Part shown: piece after piece, positions 18,757 through 27,228 of the stretch
Position numbering within the stretch: the stretch's first letter is position 1
How the letters are laid out: each line of letters starts with the position of its first letter
Assembly: GCA_016716275.1 (NCBI GenBank)
Contig: JADJWR010000002.1
Location: 310,001 to 374,000, forward strand
Source of the DNA: Burkholderiales bacterium
GTDB lineage: Bacteria; Pseudomonadota; Gammaproteobacteria; Burkholderiales; Burkholderiaceae_F
DNA: 64,000 nucleotides
Direction of reading: 5' to 3'
Program-made: the position numbers and the translations under genes
The notes under the pieces: generated by a model
Database searches by the model: none
Seen by the model: only the letters and a program-made list of their open reading frames with translations
Told to the model about the DNA's origin: nothing

Positions 18757-19641
18757 TCAGTCTTTCGCCAGCAGCGCGTAGAGCCGATCGCGCGGCACGC
18801 CGGTGACGCGTGCGGCGAGCGCCGCGGCACGCGAGGCGGGCAGCGCCTCGGCCAGCGCCGCCAGCCAGCGGCGGGTGAGCGCGTCGACCTCGGCCACCGC
18901 GCCCTCGGCCGCATCGACCAGCAGCACGTATTCGCCGCGAGGCTCGGCACCGATCGCCTCGACGAGTTCGCCGGCCGTGCACACCCGCAGCGTCTCGAAC
19001 TTCTTGGTCAGTTCGCGCGCCACCACCACGCGCCGGCCGGCACCGAGGATCCCGGCCAGCTCGACGGCCGTCGCGGCCACGCGGTGCGGTGCTTCGAACA
19101 GCGCAAAGGCCTCGCCGCGTGCCGTCAGTTCGCGCAGCAGCCGCTGCCGCTCGAGCGCACCGGTGGGCAGGAAGCCGGCAAAGGTCAGCAGGCCGCCGCG
19201 CAGGCCGGCAGCGCTGGCGGCGGCGGTGAGCGCGCTGGCGCCCGGCACCGGCACCACGCGCAGGCCGGCGTCCAGCACCGCGCGCACGACCCGCGCGCCC
19301 GGGTCGGAGACCGCCGGCGTGCCGGCATCGGTGACCAGCGCCACCCGGCCGCCGTTGCGCAGGCGGCCGACGATCGACTCGGCCGCCTGCTGTTCGTTGT
19401 GCTCGTGCGCGGCGAGCAGCGGCGTGTCGATGCCGTAGCGGCGCAGGAGGACGCCGGTGGTCCGGGTATCCTCGGCGGCGATGGCATCGACCTTCGACAG
19501 CACCCACAGGGCGCGCAGCGTGATGTCGGCCGCATTGCCGATCGGCGTGGCCACCAGGTACAGCGATTGCGCCGGCAGTTCCTGCTGCGCGGCGCCGCTG
19601 GCGACGAGCAGGGGATCGGCGTCGAGTCGGGGGCGGTTCAT
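18757..19641 (-). CDS. rsmI: 16S rRNA (cytidine(1402)-2'-O)-methyltransferase
   Basis: SAM-dependent methyltransferase that modifies C1402 in the decoding centre of the 30S subunit. It has 294 residues, the normal size. The tetrapyrrole-methylase fold motifs are clear: LYLVATPIGNAADITLRAL, AAEDTRTTGVLLRRYGI, LVTDAGTPAVSDPG and VPVPGASALTAA. No alternative in-frame ATG or GTG precedes the first motif, so the ATG at 19641 seems real. That start shares a CATG with the start of the divergent LppC/LpoA-family gene. This pairing matches the E. coli yraL-yraM arrangement. Confidence 0.95.
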   Translation of the reverse strand: MNRPRLDADPLLVASGAAQQELPAQSLYLVATPIGNAADITLRALWVLSKVDAIAAEDTRTTGVLLRRYGIDTPLLAAHEHNEQQAAESIVGRLRNGGRVALVTDAGTPAVSDPGARVVRAVLDAGLRVVPVPGASALTAAASAAGLRGGLLTFAGFLPTGALERQRLLRELTARGEAFALFEAPHRVAATAVELAGILGAGRRVVVARELTKKFETLRVCTAGELVEAIGAEPRGEYVLLVDAAEGAVAEVDALTRRWLAALAEALPASRAAALAARVTGVPRDRLYALLAKD

Positions 19642-20725
19642 GCGAGGGATGCTGACGCTGTTCGGTCTTGCGGCCGCGACATTGTCGGCGGGCGCCCAGC
19701 CGACCGCAAACGTGCCTGCCGAGACGCTGCCGTCGATCGTGCTGCTGCTGCCCGGCCCGGCGACGCCCTTCGTCCGCGCCGCCGAGGCGGTGCGGGCGGG
19801 GTTCTTCGCCGCTCACGCGGCGGCCGGGGCACCGATGGCCATCGAATCGCGCGACACCGACGAGACGCCGGCGGCGGTCGCGGCGGCGATCGAGGCGGCT
19901 GCGGCGCGCGGCGTGCGGCTGGTCGTCGGCCCGCTGTCGCGCGATGCGGTCGACGCCCTGGCGCGCGCCGGCGGCGCGCTGCTGCCGGTGCTGGCGCTGA
20001 ACGCGCCGGCCGGCGATGCCGCCCTGCCGCCTTCGATGCTGGCGGTCGGCCTGCGCGTCGAGGACGAAGCGCGAAGCATCGTTCACGCGCTGGTGCGCGG
20101 ACCGCTGGCAACCGGCGTGTCGAGCGAGAACCTGCCGCTGGCGGTGATCGCCGGCCGCGGCGGACTCGAGCGCCGCGTCGGCGCCGCCTTCCTCGCTGCG
20201 GCGCGCGACTACGGGCGGCGGGCGGAGAGTTTCGAGCTTTCGATCCGGCAGGAGCGCCTGGCCGAGCTGGGCAAGCGACTGGCGGCGCAGCCCTGGCGGG
20301 CCATCCTGCTGGCGCTCGACGCCGGCGAAGCGGCAGCGGTGCGGCCGTGGTTGCCGCAGGAAGTCACGGTGCTGGCCACCTCGCGCGTTCATCTGCTCGA
20401 GCAGTCGCAGGTCGGCCTGGCGCAGGAACTCGAAGGCATCGCCTTCGTCGACATGCCGTGGCTGCTGGAACCCGACCATCCGGCGGTGGCAGCCTATCCG
20501 CGGCCCGTCACGCCGTACAGCGCCGAGCTCGAGCGCCTGTACGCGCTCGGCATCGATGCGTATCGGATCGCCGCCGAGTGGCTGAAGGGCAAGCAGCGCT
20601 TCGAAATCGACGGCGTCACCGGGCGGCTGCGCGTCGATCCGGCGCTCGTCGGCCGCGTTGAACGTTTGCCGACGATGGCGGTCTTCGTCGATGGCAAGGC
20701 CGAGCGAAGGGACGTGATGCGATGA
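19640..20725 (+). CDS. LppC/LpoA-family penicillin-binding protein activator
   Basis: A 361-residue periplasmic protein of the LppC family, whose E. coli member LpoA activates PBP1A. Only the periplasmic-binding-protein-like domain is present: PSIVLLLPGPATPFVRAAEA, then VRLVVGPLSRDAVDALA and the C-terminal ALGIDAYRIAAEWLKG. The N-terminal TPR-like domain of enterobacterial LpoA is missing. The signal peptide ends near AATLSAGA with no lipobox, so the product looks soluble rather than lipidated. The start is ATG 19640 or ATG 19649; both overlap the rsmI 5' end. Synteny with rsmI, yraN and dolP supports the assignment. Confidence 0.82.
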   Translation: MRGMLTLFGLAAATLSAGAQPTANVPAETLPSIVLLLPGPATPFVRAAEAVRAGFFAAHAAAGAPMAIESRDTDETPAAVAAAIEAAAARGVRLVVGPLSRDAVDALARAGGALLPVLALNAPAGDAALPPSMLAVGLRVEDEARSIVHALVRGPLATGVSSENLPLAVIAGRGGLERRVGAAFLAAARDYGRRAESFELSIRQERLAELGKRLAAQPWRAILLALDAGEAAAVRPWLPQEVTVLATSRVHLLEQSQVGLAQELEGIAFVDMPWLLEPDHPAVAAYPRPVTPYSAELERLYALGIDAYRIAAEWLKGKQRFEIDGVTGRLRVDPALVGRVERLPTMAVFVDGKAERRDVMR

Positions 20726-20799
20726 GCGTCGAACCGTGTCGCCGCGGGCGATCGCTGCATCGAGCGGCGGCATCGCGCAGCGCCGCGGGCGCCGGATGA
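20722..20799 (+). CDS. Possible 25-codon linking ORF between the LpoA-like gene and yraN
   Basis: An ATG at 20722 overlaps the upstream stop (ATGA). The frame runs 25 codons to a TGA at 20797-20799, which itself overlaps the yraN ATG at 20796 (ATGA). It would encode an Arg/Ala-rich peptide beginning MSVEPCRRGRS. It may only carry ribosomes from one gene to the next rather than make a useful peptide, and chance is possible in this GC-rich sequence. Confidence 0.25.
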   Translation: MSVEPCRRGRSLHRAAASRSAAGAG

Positions 20800-21200
20800 G
20801 CTACCTGCGCCGGCGCAATCAGACGGGCGCCGGCGTGCGCACGCCGCGCCAGCGCGCCGGCGACGCCGCCGAGGCGCAGGCCTGCGCCAGACTGGAGGCG
20901 GCCGGCTGTCGTATCCTCGGCCGCAACGTCCGCTTCCGCGAGGGCGAGATCGACATCGTCGCCGACGACGGCGGCACGCTGGTGTTCGTCGAGGTGCGGA
21001 TGCGCCGCAGCGACGGCTTCGGCGGCGCCGTTGGCAGCGTCGATGCCTTCAAGCGGCGCCGGCTGGTCCGCGCCGCGCAGCACTTCCTGCTGCAGCACTA
21101 CGGCACCGGCTCGCGGCTGCCGCCGTGCCGGTTCGACGTCGTCACTGCCGACGGCGACGGCATCCGGGAGTGGATCCGCGATGCGTTCGCCGCCGACTGA
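20796..21200 (+). CDS. yraN: UPF0102 protein YraN
   Basis: A 134-residue protein with a restriction-endonuclease-like fold typical of UPF0102. Its motifs are RQRAGDAAEAQACARLEAAG, then GRNVRFREGEIDIVADDGGTLVFVEVRMR, which contains the E-x-D-ExK-like core (here EVR rather than EVK). The biochemical role is unknown. A GTG at 20736 would add 20 residues, but the ATG at 20796 gives the family-like start. It sits between the LpoA-like gene and dolP exactly as in E. coli. Confidence 0.92.
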   Translation: MSYLRRRNQTGAGVRTPRQRAGDAAEAQACARLEAAGCRILGRNVRFREGEIDIVADDGGTLVFVEVRMRRSDGFGGAVGSVDAFKRRRLVRAAQHFLLQHYGTGSRLPPCRFDVVTADGDGIREWIRDAFAAD

Positions 21201-21222
21201 AGGGAACATGGGAGGAAAAGCG

Positions 21223-21852
21223 ATGAACAACTACCGGCGCGCGGCGCTGGCTGCCCTGGCGGCGGCCGCCGCGCTCACCACCGTCGGCTGCGCGGCGGTC
21301 GCCGTCGGCGCGGTGGCGGGCGGCGTCATGATCGCCAGCGATCGCCGCTCGTCGGGCATCCAGCTCGAGGACCAGGCGATCGAGCTGCGGGTCCGCGAGG
21401 CGCTCGGCAAGGCGATTCCGAGCGACCGCGCCAACATCAGCGTCACCAGCTACAACCTGCGCGTGCTGCTGACCGGCGAGGTCACCGAGGCGCAGCTGAA
21501 GGCCGAAGCGGAGGCGATCGCGCGCAAGTCGGACAACGTCAGGGGCGTGCTCAACGAGCTGTACGTCGGCAGCCTGTCGACCGCCGCCAACCGCAACTTC
21601 GACACCGCGCTGACCTCCAAGGTGCTGGCGGCGATGCTGCAGGACAAGAACGTGCCCAGCAGCGCGATCAAGGTCGTCTCCGAGCGCGCCGTCGTCTACC
21701 TGATGGGCCGCGTCACGCCGGCCGAAGGCGAGGCCGCCGCGCGTGTCGCCAGCCGGGTGTCCGGCGTGCAGCGGGTGGTCAAGAACTTCGACTACCTGAC
21801 CGAGGCGGAGGCCGCCGCCGAGGCGGCCAAGGCGGCGCCCGCCAAGCAGTGA
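21223..21852 (+). CDS. dolP: Dual-BON-domain outer-membrane lipoprotein DolP (YraP)
   Basis: Outer-membrane lipoprotein that supports envelope integrity and BAM function in enterobacteria. It has 209 residues. A strong ribosome binding site GGAGG (21211-21215) sets the ATG at 21223. The lipobox is TTVGC with Cys23. Two BON domains follow: about residues 48-115 (DQAIELRVREALGK, then NISVTSYNLRVLLTGEV) and about 122-195 (NFDTALTSKVLAAML, then IKVVSERAVVYLMGRV). An Ala/Glu-rich tail ends it. In E. coli diaA lies between yraN and yraP; here it is absent. Confidence 0.92.
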   Translation: MNNYRRAALAALAAAAALTTVGCAAVAVGAVAGGVMIASDRRSSGIQLEDQAIELRVREALGKAIPSDRANISVTSYNLRVLLTGEVTEAQLKAEAEAIARKSDNVRGVLNELYVGSLSTAANRNFDTALTSKVLAAMLQDKNVPSSAIKVVSERAVVYLMGRVTPAEGEAAARVASRVSGVQRVVKNFDYLTEAEAAAEAAKAAPAKQ

Positions 21853-21919
21853 GGTCGCCGGCGAGCCGGCAGCTTCGATCGCCCCGCCCGTCGGCGCAGC
21901 CGCAGCGAGCGGAAATCCG

Positions 21920-21947
21920 TTGCACGGCTGCACGGTTCTCTTATAGT
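21920..21947 (+). promoter_or_regulatory. Candidate sigma-70 promoter for lemA
   Basis: TTGCAC (21920-21925), 16 bp, then TATAGT (21942-21947), about 60 bp before the lemA ATG. The -10 matches the consensus at five of six positions and the -35 at three of six. Confidence 0.5.
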
Positions 21948-22006
21948 CCGCCGCGATGCCGACGGCCGCGCTCCGCGGCCCGGCCGCACGGGGAGGAGAC
22001 GACGGC

Positions 22007-22594
22007 ATGGGCTGGATCATCTTTCTGGGCCTGATCGCCCTGGTCGTGTTCTGGGTGATCGGTGCGTACAACCGGCTGGTCAGCCTGCGCAACGTGTTCA
22101 AGAACGCGTTCGCGCAGATCGACGTGCAGCTGAAGCGCCGCTACGACCTGATCCCCAACCTGGTCGAGACGGCCAAGGCCTACATGAAGCACGAGCGCGA
22201 GACGCTCGAGGCGGTGATCAAGGCGCGCGCCGGTGCGGTGGCGGCGAACTCCGCCGCCGCTGCCGACCCGGCCGATCCGGCGGCAATGAAGGGGCTGGTC
22301 GCCGCCGAGGGCCTGCTGTCCGGCGCGCTGGGCAAGCTGTTCGCGCTGGCCGAGGCCTACCCTGACCTGAAGGCCAACCAGACGATGATGCAGCTGTCGG
22401 AAGAGCTGACCAGCACCGAGAACAAGATCGCCTTCGCGCGGCAGGCGTTCAACGACTCGGTGATGAGCTACAACACCGCGGTCGAGCAGTTTCCGAGCAA
22501 CGTCATCGCCGGCCTGTTCTCGTTCAGGCAGGCCGAGCTGCTCGCCGCCACCGAAAGCGCCGAGGAGAAGAAGCCGGTCAAGGTGCAGTTCTGA
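22007..22594 (+). CDS. lemA: LemA family protein
   Basis: A 195-residue membrane-anchored protein. One N-terminal helix (WIIFLGLIALVVFWVIGAYN) precedes a long helical domain with the LemA signatures LVSLRNVFKNAFAQIDVQLK, RRYDLIPNLVETAKAYMKHE and STENKIAFARQAFNDSVMSYN. Ribosome binding site GGAGGAG (21992-21998) selects the ATG at 22007. The function is unclear. LemA genes often neighbour M48 proteases, as here, suggesting a shared envelope role. It is followed by the M48 gene after 89 bp. Confidence 0.95.
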   Translation: MGWIIFLGLIALVVFWVIGAYNRLVSLRNVFKNAFAQIDVQLKRRYDLIPNLVETAKAYMKHERETLEAVIKARAGAVAANSAAAADPADPAAMKGLVAAEGLLSGALGKLFALAEAYPDLKANQTMMQLSEELTSTENKIAFARQAFNDSVMSYNTAVEQFPSNVIAGLFSFRQAELLAATESAEEKKPVKVQF

Positions 22595-22683
22595 GCCCGC
22601 CGGGCCGCCGCGGGGGCGAGCTGCCTGAGCGCGCAGCGCCGGGGTCGTCCCGTGGATCCGCCGCGGCCGCCTGACCTGCCGCG

Positions 22684-24675
22684 ATGAACTTCTTCGAGCA
22701 CCAGGAGGCCGCGCGCCGGACCAGCCGGCGCCTGGTGATCCTGTTCGCGCTGGCGGTGATCGGGATCGTGATTGCCGTCAACGTCGTCGCCACCTTCGTC
22801 TACCTCGGGCTGTTTGCGCCGCCGCTGCCGCGTGCCTTCTACCTGACCAACACGCTGGTGACGCTGCTGATGATCGGCGCCGGCACCTGGTGGGAGACGG
22901 CAAGGCTGGCGAGCGGCGGCGAGGCGGTAGCGCAGATGATCGGCGCGCGGCGCCTCGACCCGTCGACGCGCGACCTGCTCGAACGGCGGCTGCTCAACGT
23001 GGTCGAGGAGATGGCACTCGCCTCCGGCACGCCGGTGCCGCGGGTGTACGTGATGGACAACGAGGCGTCGATCAACGCCTTCGCCGCCGGGCACTCGCTG
23101 CACGACGCGGTGATCGCGGTCACCCGCGGCACCCTGACGCGGCTTACCCGCGACGAACTGCAGGGCGTGGTCGGCCACGAGTTCAGCCACATCCTGAACG
23201 GCGACATGCGTCTGAACATCCGCCTGATCGGCGTGCTGTTCGGGCTGCTGATGCTGTCGATGTTCGGCCGCTTCATGCTCGAGATGGGCCGCGGCAGCCG
23301 CGACAGCCGCGGCGGGCTGGTGATGCTGCTGGTTGCCGGGATTGCGCTGTGGATCCTCGGCTACCTCGGTGTGTTCTTCGGCCGGCTGATCAAGGCGGCG
23401 GTGTCGCGCCAGCGCGAGTTCCTGGCCGACGCGAGCGCGGTGCAGTTCACCCGCAACGCCGACGGCATCGGCGGCGCACTGCGCAAGATCGGCGGCCTGA
23501 CACAGCCCGGCGAGCCGGGCAGCCGGATCCAGCATCCGCACGCGGAGACGCTGTCGCACCTGTTCCTCGGCGCCGCGAGGCCGAGCTTCGTCGCCGGCCT
23601 GTTCGCCACCCATCCGCCGCTGGCGGCACGCATCCGCCGCATCTACGGCCGCGACCTGCCGATGCTGCCGGCCAACGAACTGCCACTGGCCGAGGCGCTC
23701 GGTCCCGCCGGGCCGGCGGCCGCCGCGGCTGCACCGCGCAGTGCAGCCGCGACCGATGGCGCGAGCCCGCTGGCGGCGCTGGTGGGCGAGCCGGGGCGCG
23801 ACGTGGACCTGGCGCAGGCAATCGGCCTGGCCAGCGTCGACGACGGCCAGCGGCTGGCCGCGGCGGTGCAGCGCCTGCCGGGCGAGGCCGAACTGGAAGG
23901 CGCGCTCGCCGACAGCTCGCAGGCGCAGCTGGTGGTGCTGGCGATGCTGATCGAGAAGGACAAGCCGTTCTCCGGCCAGCAGCGGCAGCTGGTGGCCGAG
24001 GCGTTCGGCGCCGAAGCGGCGCAGCGCGTCGACGCCCTGCACGAGACGATCCAGCGGCAGCCGCCCGGGCTGCGGCTGCCGCTGCTCGACCGCGCCTCGC
24101 CGACGCTGGCGAAGCTCGGTGCGCCGGCGCGCGAGCGGCTGCTGATGCTGGTGCACGGGCTGGTCCGCGCCGACGGGCGCGTCACCCTGCACGAGTTCCT
24201 GCTGTTCACCGTCCTGAAGCGCCGCATCGGCCGCGACGCCAGCCGCCCGGTGCCGATCCGCTTCGCCAGCGTCGAACCGCTGCACGCGGAGGTCGGCCTG
24301 GTGATGTCGCTGCTGGCCAGCGTGCGCCTGCCGGACCGGCCGGAGCATGCGTACAACGCCGGCGTCCTGCTGTTGCCCGGCATCGAGCCGCCACGCGTGC
24401 CGACCGAGGCGATCGAGCTCGATGCGGTGTCGCGTGCGCTGGACCGGCTGAACCAGCTGGCACCACTGGCCAAGCCGCGGCTGATCAAGGCCTTCACCGC
24501 GGCGGCCTTCGTCGGCGGCGAGACGCACTGGAAGGCGGCCAGCTGCCTGCGCACCATCTGCGCCGCGCTCGACGCGCCGCTGCCGCCGCAACTGCGCCAC
24601 GACGAGGGCGCCCTCGGCCTGGCTCCTGCCGAGTCGGTCGCCGACGACGGCCCGGTCCAGCAGGCCCTGCTGTAG
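22684..24675 (+). CDS. M48-family membrane metalloprotease with long C-terminal extension
   Basis: HtpX/Ste24-type zinc protease, 663 residues, more than twice the length of E. coli HtpX. Two N-terminal helices (about residues 18-40 and 55-75) precede the protease domain, with HEFSH zinc ligands at His165 and His169 and the third ligand in QREFLADASAVQF. Two more helices lie between. After about residue 325 an additional soluble region of some 330 residues follows. One stretch of it, VHGLVRADGRVTLHEFLLFTV, looks TerB-like. The extension is the odd feature. It lies next to lemA, a recurrent partner. The substrate is probably a misfolded or envelope protein, by family analogy only. Confidence 0.88.
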   Translation: MNFFEHQEAARRTSRRLVILFALAVIGIVIAVNVVATFVYLGLFAPPLPRAFYLTNTLVTLLMIGAGTWWETARLASGGEAVAQMIGARRLDPSTRDLLERRLLNVVEEMALASGTPVPRVYVMDNEASINAFAAGHSLHDAVIAVTRGTLTRLTRDELQGVVGHEFSHILNGDMRLNIRLIGVLFGLLMLSMFGRFMLEMGRGSRDSRGGLVMLLVAGIALWILGYLGVFFGRLIKAAVSRQREFLADASAVQFTRNADGIGGALRKIGGLTQPGEPGSRIQHPHAETLSHLFLGAARPSFVAGLFATHPPLAARIRRIYGRDLPMLPANELPLAEALGPAGPAAAAAAPRSAAATDGASPLAALVGEPGRDVDLAQAIGLASVDDGQRLAAAVQRLPGEAELEGALADSSQAQLVVLAMLIEKDKPFSGQQRQLVAEAFGAEAAQRVDALHETIQRQPPGLRLPLLDRASPTLAKLGAPARERLLMLVHGLVRADGRVTLHEFLLFTVLKRRIGRDASRPVPIRFASVEPLHAEVGLVMSLLASVRLPDRPEHAYNAGVLLLPGIEPPRVPTEAIELDAVSRALDRLNQLAPLAKPRLIKAFTAAAFVGGETHWKAASCLRTICAALDAPLPPQLRHDEGALGLAPAESVADDGPVQQALL

Positions 24676-24695
24676 CGGTCGGCGGGCGACGCTAC
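24672..24695. terminator. Short hairpin pairing the stop codons of the M48 and DUF4197 genes
   Basis: GTAGCG (24672-24677) is complementary to CGCTAC (24690-24695). The M48 TAG (24673-24675) pairs with the complement of the DUF4197 TAG (24692-24694). It is only 6 bp with a 12-nt loop and no T tract, so this is a weak terminator call on its own. Confidence 0.3.
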
Positions 24696-25411
24696 TTCAG
24701 CGCGCCGAAGACCTTGCGCACCATGGCGCTGCTCGCGCCGAGCGGGTTGCTGCGCAGCTTGCGCTCCTCCTCGCCGATCATGAAGTACAGGCCATCGAGC
24801 GCCCTGTCGGTGACATGGTTCTCGATGCGTACCACGCCGCTGCCGCCCAGACCGAGCGCGCCTGCCTGATCGACCAGGCCGTTGTACTGCTGCGCCAGGC
24901 CGATCTTCTCCGTCGTCTGCCTGACGATCGGCAGGAAGCGCTCGGCCAGCGGCGCGCGGGTCTTGCCGGCGAAGAACTGCGTCACCGAGTCGTCGCCGCC
25001 GGCGAGGATCGCCTTGGCGTCGGTCACGGTCATCGATTTCACTGCGCTGACCAGCAGTTCCTGCGCCTGCGGCACCGCCTGCTCGGCGGCGCGGTTCACC
25101 CCGAGCTTCAGCGCGTCGATGTCCTTGCCGAAGCCGGCCAGCTTGAGCATCTTCTCCGAACGGCGCAGCCAGTCGGGCAGCGGGATGCGCAGTCTGTCGT
25201 TGCCCCAGAAGCCGTCCTGGCGGCCGAGCAGCTTGACGGCGGCGGCCGCGCCGGACTCGAGCGCTCCCTTCAGGCCGGCGGTGGCGTCGGAGTCGGTCAG
25301 CGCCGCCAGCTGGGCGTGCGCTTCGCGCCACAACAATCCTGGCGCCACCGCGGCGACGGCGAGCGTGGCGAGCGCGATGCGACGTTGCGCGCCGGGCAGC
25401 GATGCTTGCAT
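24692..25411 (-). CDS. DUF4197 exported protein
   Basis: A 239-residue protein of unknown function. Ribosome binding site GGAGGA just upstream fixes the ATG at 25411. A signal peptide (RRIALATLAVAAVAPGLLWREAHA) is followed by an all-helical DUF4197 domain: DATAGLKGALESGAAAAVKLLG, then IPLPDWLRRSEKMLKLAGFG, and near the end DRALDGLYFMIGEEER. Its upstream region (25412-25580) separates it from the lipA end. No functional partner is evident. Confidence 0.85.
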   Translation of the reverse strand: MQASLPGAQRRIALATLAVAAVAPGLLWREAHAQLAALTDSDATAGLKGALESGAAAAVKLLGRQDGFWGNDRLRIPLPDWLRRSEKMLKLAGFGKDIDALKLGVNRAAEQAVPQAQELLVSAVKSMTVTDAKAILAGGDDSVTQFFAGKTRAPLAERFLPIVRQTTEKIGLAQQYNGLVDQAGALGLGGSGVVRIENHVTDRALDGLYFMIGEEERKLRSNPLGASSAMVRKVFGALK

Positions 25412-25580
25412 CTGTTCCTCCTGCTGTCTGTCGTGGAGGATGCGGCCGCCGCGACGCCGGGAACCACTCGCAAGGAAACCCCTCGCTTGCCGCGGTCGGT
25501 CGATCCATCGACACATTGGCACAGGCAGCGGCGTCGGCGCTGCTGTTTGATCAATGGATCGGCGATACGGGCGGCAGCCG

Positions 25581-26567
25581 CTAGAGAACCCCGGCGGCGT
25601 GCGCCTGCGCATCGGCGTGGTACGAGCTGCGCACCAGCGGGCCGACGGCGGCGTGCGAGAAGCCCATCGCCTGCGCCTCGCGCTCGAACATCGCGAAGAC
25701 TTCCGGCGTCACGTAGCGACGCACCGGCAGGTGGTGGTTGCTCGGCGCCAGGTACTGACCGATGGTCAGCATGTCGACCTGGTGCGCGCGCAGCTCGCGC
25801 ATCACCTGCACGATCTCCTCGTCGGTCTCGCCCAGCCCGACCATCAGCCCGCTCTTGGTCGGCACGCCGGGCACGCGGCGCCTGAATTGCTGCAGCAGCG
25901 ACAGCGAGTGCGCGAAGTCGGAGCCCGGCCGCGACTCGCGATACAGGCGCGGCACGGTCTCGAGGTTGTGGTTCATCACGTCCGGCGGCGCTGCCTCGAG
26001 GATGCCCAGCGCGCGGTCCAGCCGGCCGCGAAAGTCCGGCACCAGGATCTCGATCCGGGTGGCCGGCGACAGTGCGCGCACCGCGCGGATGCAGTCGGCG
26101 AAGTGCTGCGCGCCGCCGTCCTTCAGGTCGTCGCGGTCGACCGAGGTGATCACGACGTAGGCGAGCTTCAGTGCGGCGATGGTGCGCGCCAGGTTCAGCG
26201 GCTCGTCGGCGTCGAGCGGCTCGGGGCGGCCGTGGCCGACGTCGCAGAACGGGCAGCGGCGCGTGCACTTGTCGCCCATGATCATGAAGGTCGCCGTGCC
26301 CTTGCCGAAGCACTCGCCGATGTTCGGGCAGGAGGCTTCCTCGCACACGGTGTGCAGCCGGTGTTCGCGCAGGATGCTCTTGATCTCGTAGAAACGCGTG
26401 CTCGGCGAGCCGGCGCGCACGCGGATCCAGTCGGGCTTGCGCGAAGGCAGCCCGTCGGTGACGAACTTCAGCGGGAACTTCTTGGCGACCGGCGCCGTCT
26501 TCGCCTCGCCCTTCTTCTTGGCGAAGGGGTCTCTCGGCGGCTCGCCAGGCGGCAATTCGCTGCTCAT
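25581..26567 (-). CDS. lipA: Lipoyl synthase
   Basis: Radical-SAM enzyme that inserts two sulfurs into protein-bound octanoyl groups. It has 328 residues. The auxiliary cluster cysteines are in CEEASCPNIGECFGKG. The radical-SAM cluster motif CTRRCPFCDVGHG and the C-terminal RSSYHA with the serine ligand are present. The ATG at 26567 overlaps the lipB stop (ATGA), so it is translationally coupled. A Lys-rich N-terminus (DPFAKKKGEAKTAPVAKK) is typical for betaproteobacterial LipA. It is the last gene of dat-ybeD-lipB-lipA. Confidence 0.97.
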   Translation of the reverse strand: MSSELPPGEPPRDPFAKKKGEAKTAPVAKKFPLKFVTDGLPSRKPDWIRVRAGSPSTRFYEIKSILREHRLHTVCEEASCPNIGECFGKGTATFMIMGDKCTRRCPFCDVGHGRPEPLDADEPLNLARTIAALKLAYVVITSVDRDDLKDGGAQHFADCIRAVRALSPATRIEILVPDFRGRLDRALGILEAAPPDVMNHNLETVPRLYRESRPGSDFAHSLSLLQQFRRRVPGVPTKSGLMVGLGETDEEIVQVMRELRAHQVDMLTIGQYLAPSNHHLPVRRYVTPEVFAMFEREAQAMGFSHAAVGPLVRSSYHADAQAHAAGVL

Positions 26568-27214
26568 CGGGTGAATTGCTGCTTCAGGTGGACGGCGAGG
26601 CGGTCGGCCGCCACGCGCCAGGTGATCGACACGCCGAGTGTAGACAAGTCGACTGTCGGCAGACCCGCATAGCCGCATGGGTCGATGCGCGAAAACGGCG
26701 CGAGGTCCATCGCCACGTTCAGTGCCACGCCGTGGTAGCTGCAGCCGCGGCTGACCTTGATGCCGAGGGCGGCGATCTTGGCGAAGCCGGCCAGCCCGCC
26801 GCCGGCGCGCGAGTTCTGGTCGCGCACGTACACCCCCGGCGCGCCGCGCACCCGCTGCGCCGCCACGCCGGCCTCGTCGAGCACCTGGATCACCGAGTGC
26901 TCGATCCGGTGAACGAGTTCCCTGACGAAAATGCCGAGCCGGCGCAGGTCGATCAGCGTGTAGACGACCACCTGGCCCGGCCCGTGATAGGTGACCTGGC
27001 CGCCGCGGTCGGTGGCGACGACCGCGATCTCGCCGGGGTCGAGCAGGTGCTCGCGGCGGCCAGCCTGGCCGAGGGTGAACACCGGCGGGTGTTCGACCAG
27101 CCAGAGTTCATCGGCCGTGTCGTCGGTGCGCGCAGCGGTGAACTCGCGCATCGCCTGCCAGGTCGGCAGGTACTCGGCGCGGCCGAGCTCGCGCACGATG
27201 GGCCCCGCAGCCAT
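26564..27214 (-). CDS. lipB: Octanoyl-[ACP]:protein N-octanoyltransferase
   Basis: Transfers octanoate from ACP to lipoyl domains, the step before LipA. It has 216 residues from the ATG at 27214. Motifs are ELWLVEHPPVFTLGQAG, RGGQVTYHGPGQVVVYTLIDL, and AALGIKVSRGCSYHGVALNV with the catalytic Lys; the catalytic Cys is in IDPCGYAG. It starts 14 bp after ybeD and overlaps lipA. Confidence 0.97.
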   Translation of the reverse strand: MAAGPIVRELGRAEYLPTWQAMREFTAARTDDTADELWLVEHPPVFTLGQAGRREHLLDPGEIAVVATDRGGQVTYHGPGQVVVYTLIDLRRLGIFVRELVHRIEHSVIQVLDEAGVAAQRVRGAPGVYVRDQNSRAGGGLAGFAKIAALGIKVSRGCSYHGVALNVAMDLAPFSRIDPCGYAGLPTVDLSTLGVSITWRVAADRLAVHLKQQFTR

Positions 27215-27228
27215 TGCCGGGCGTTTCG

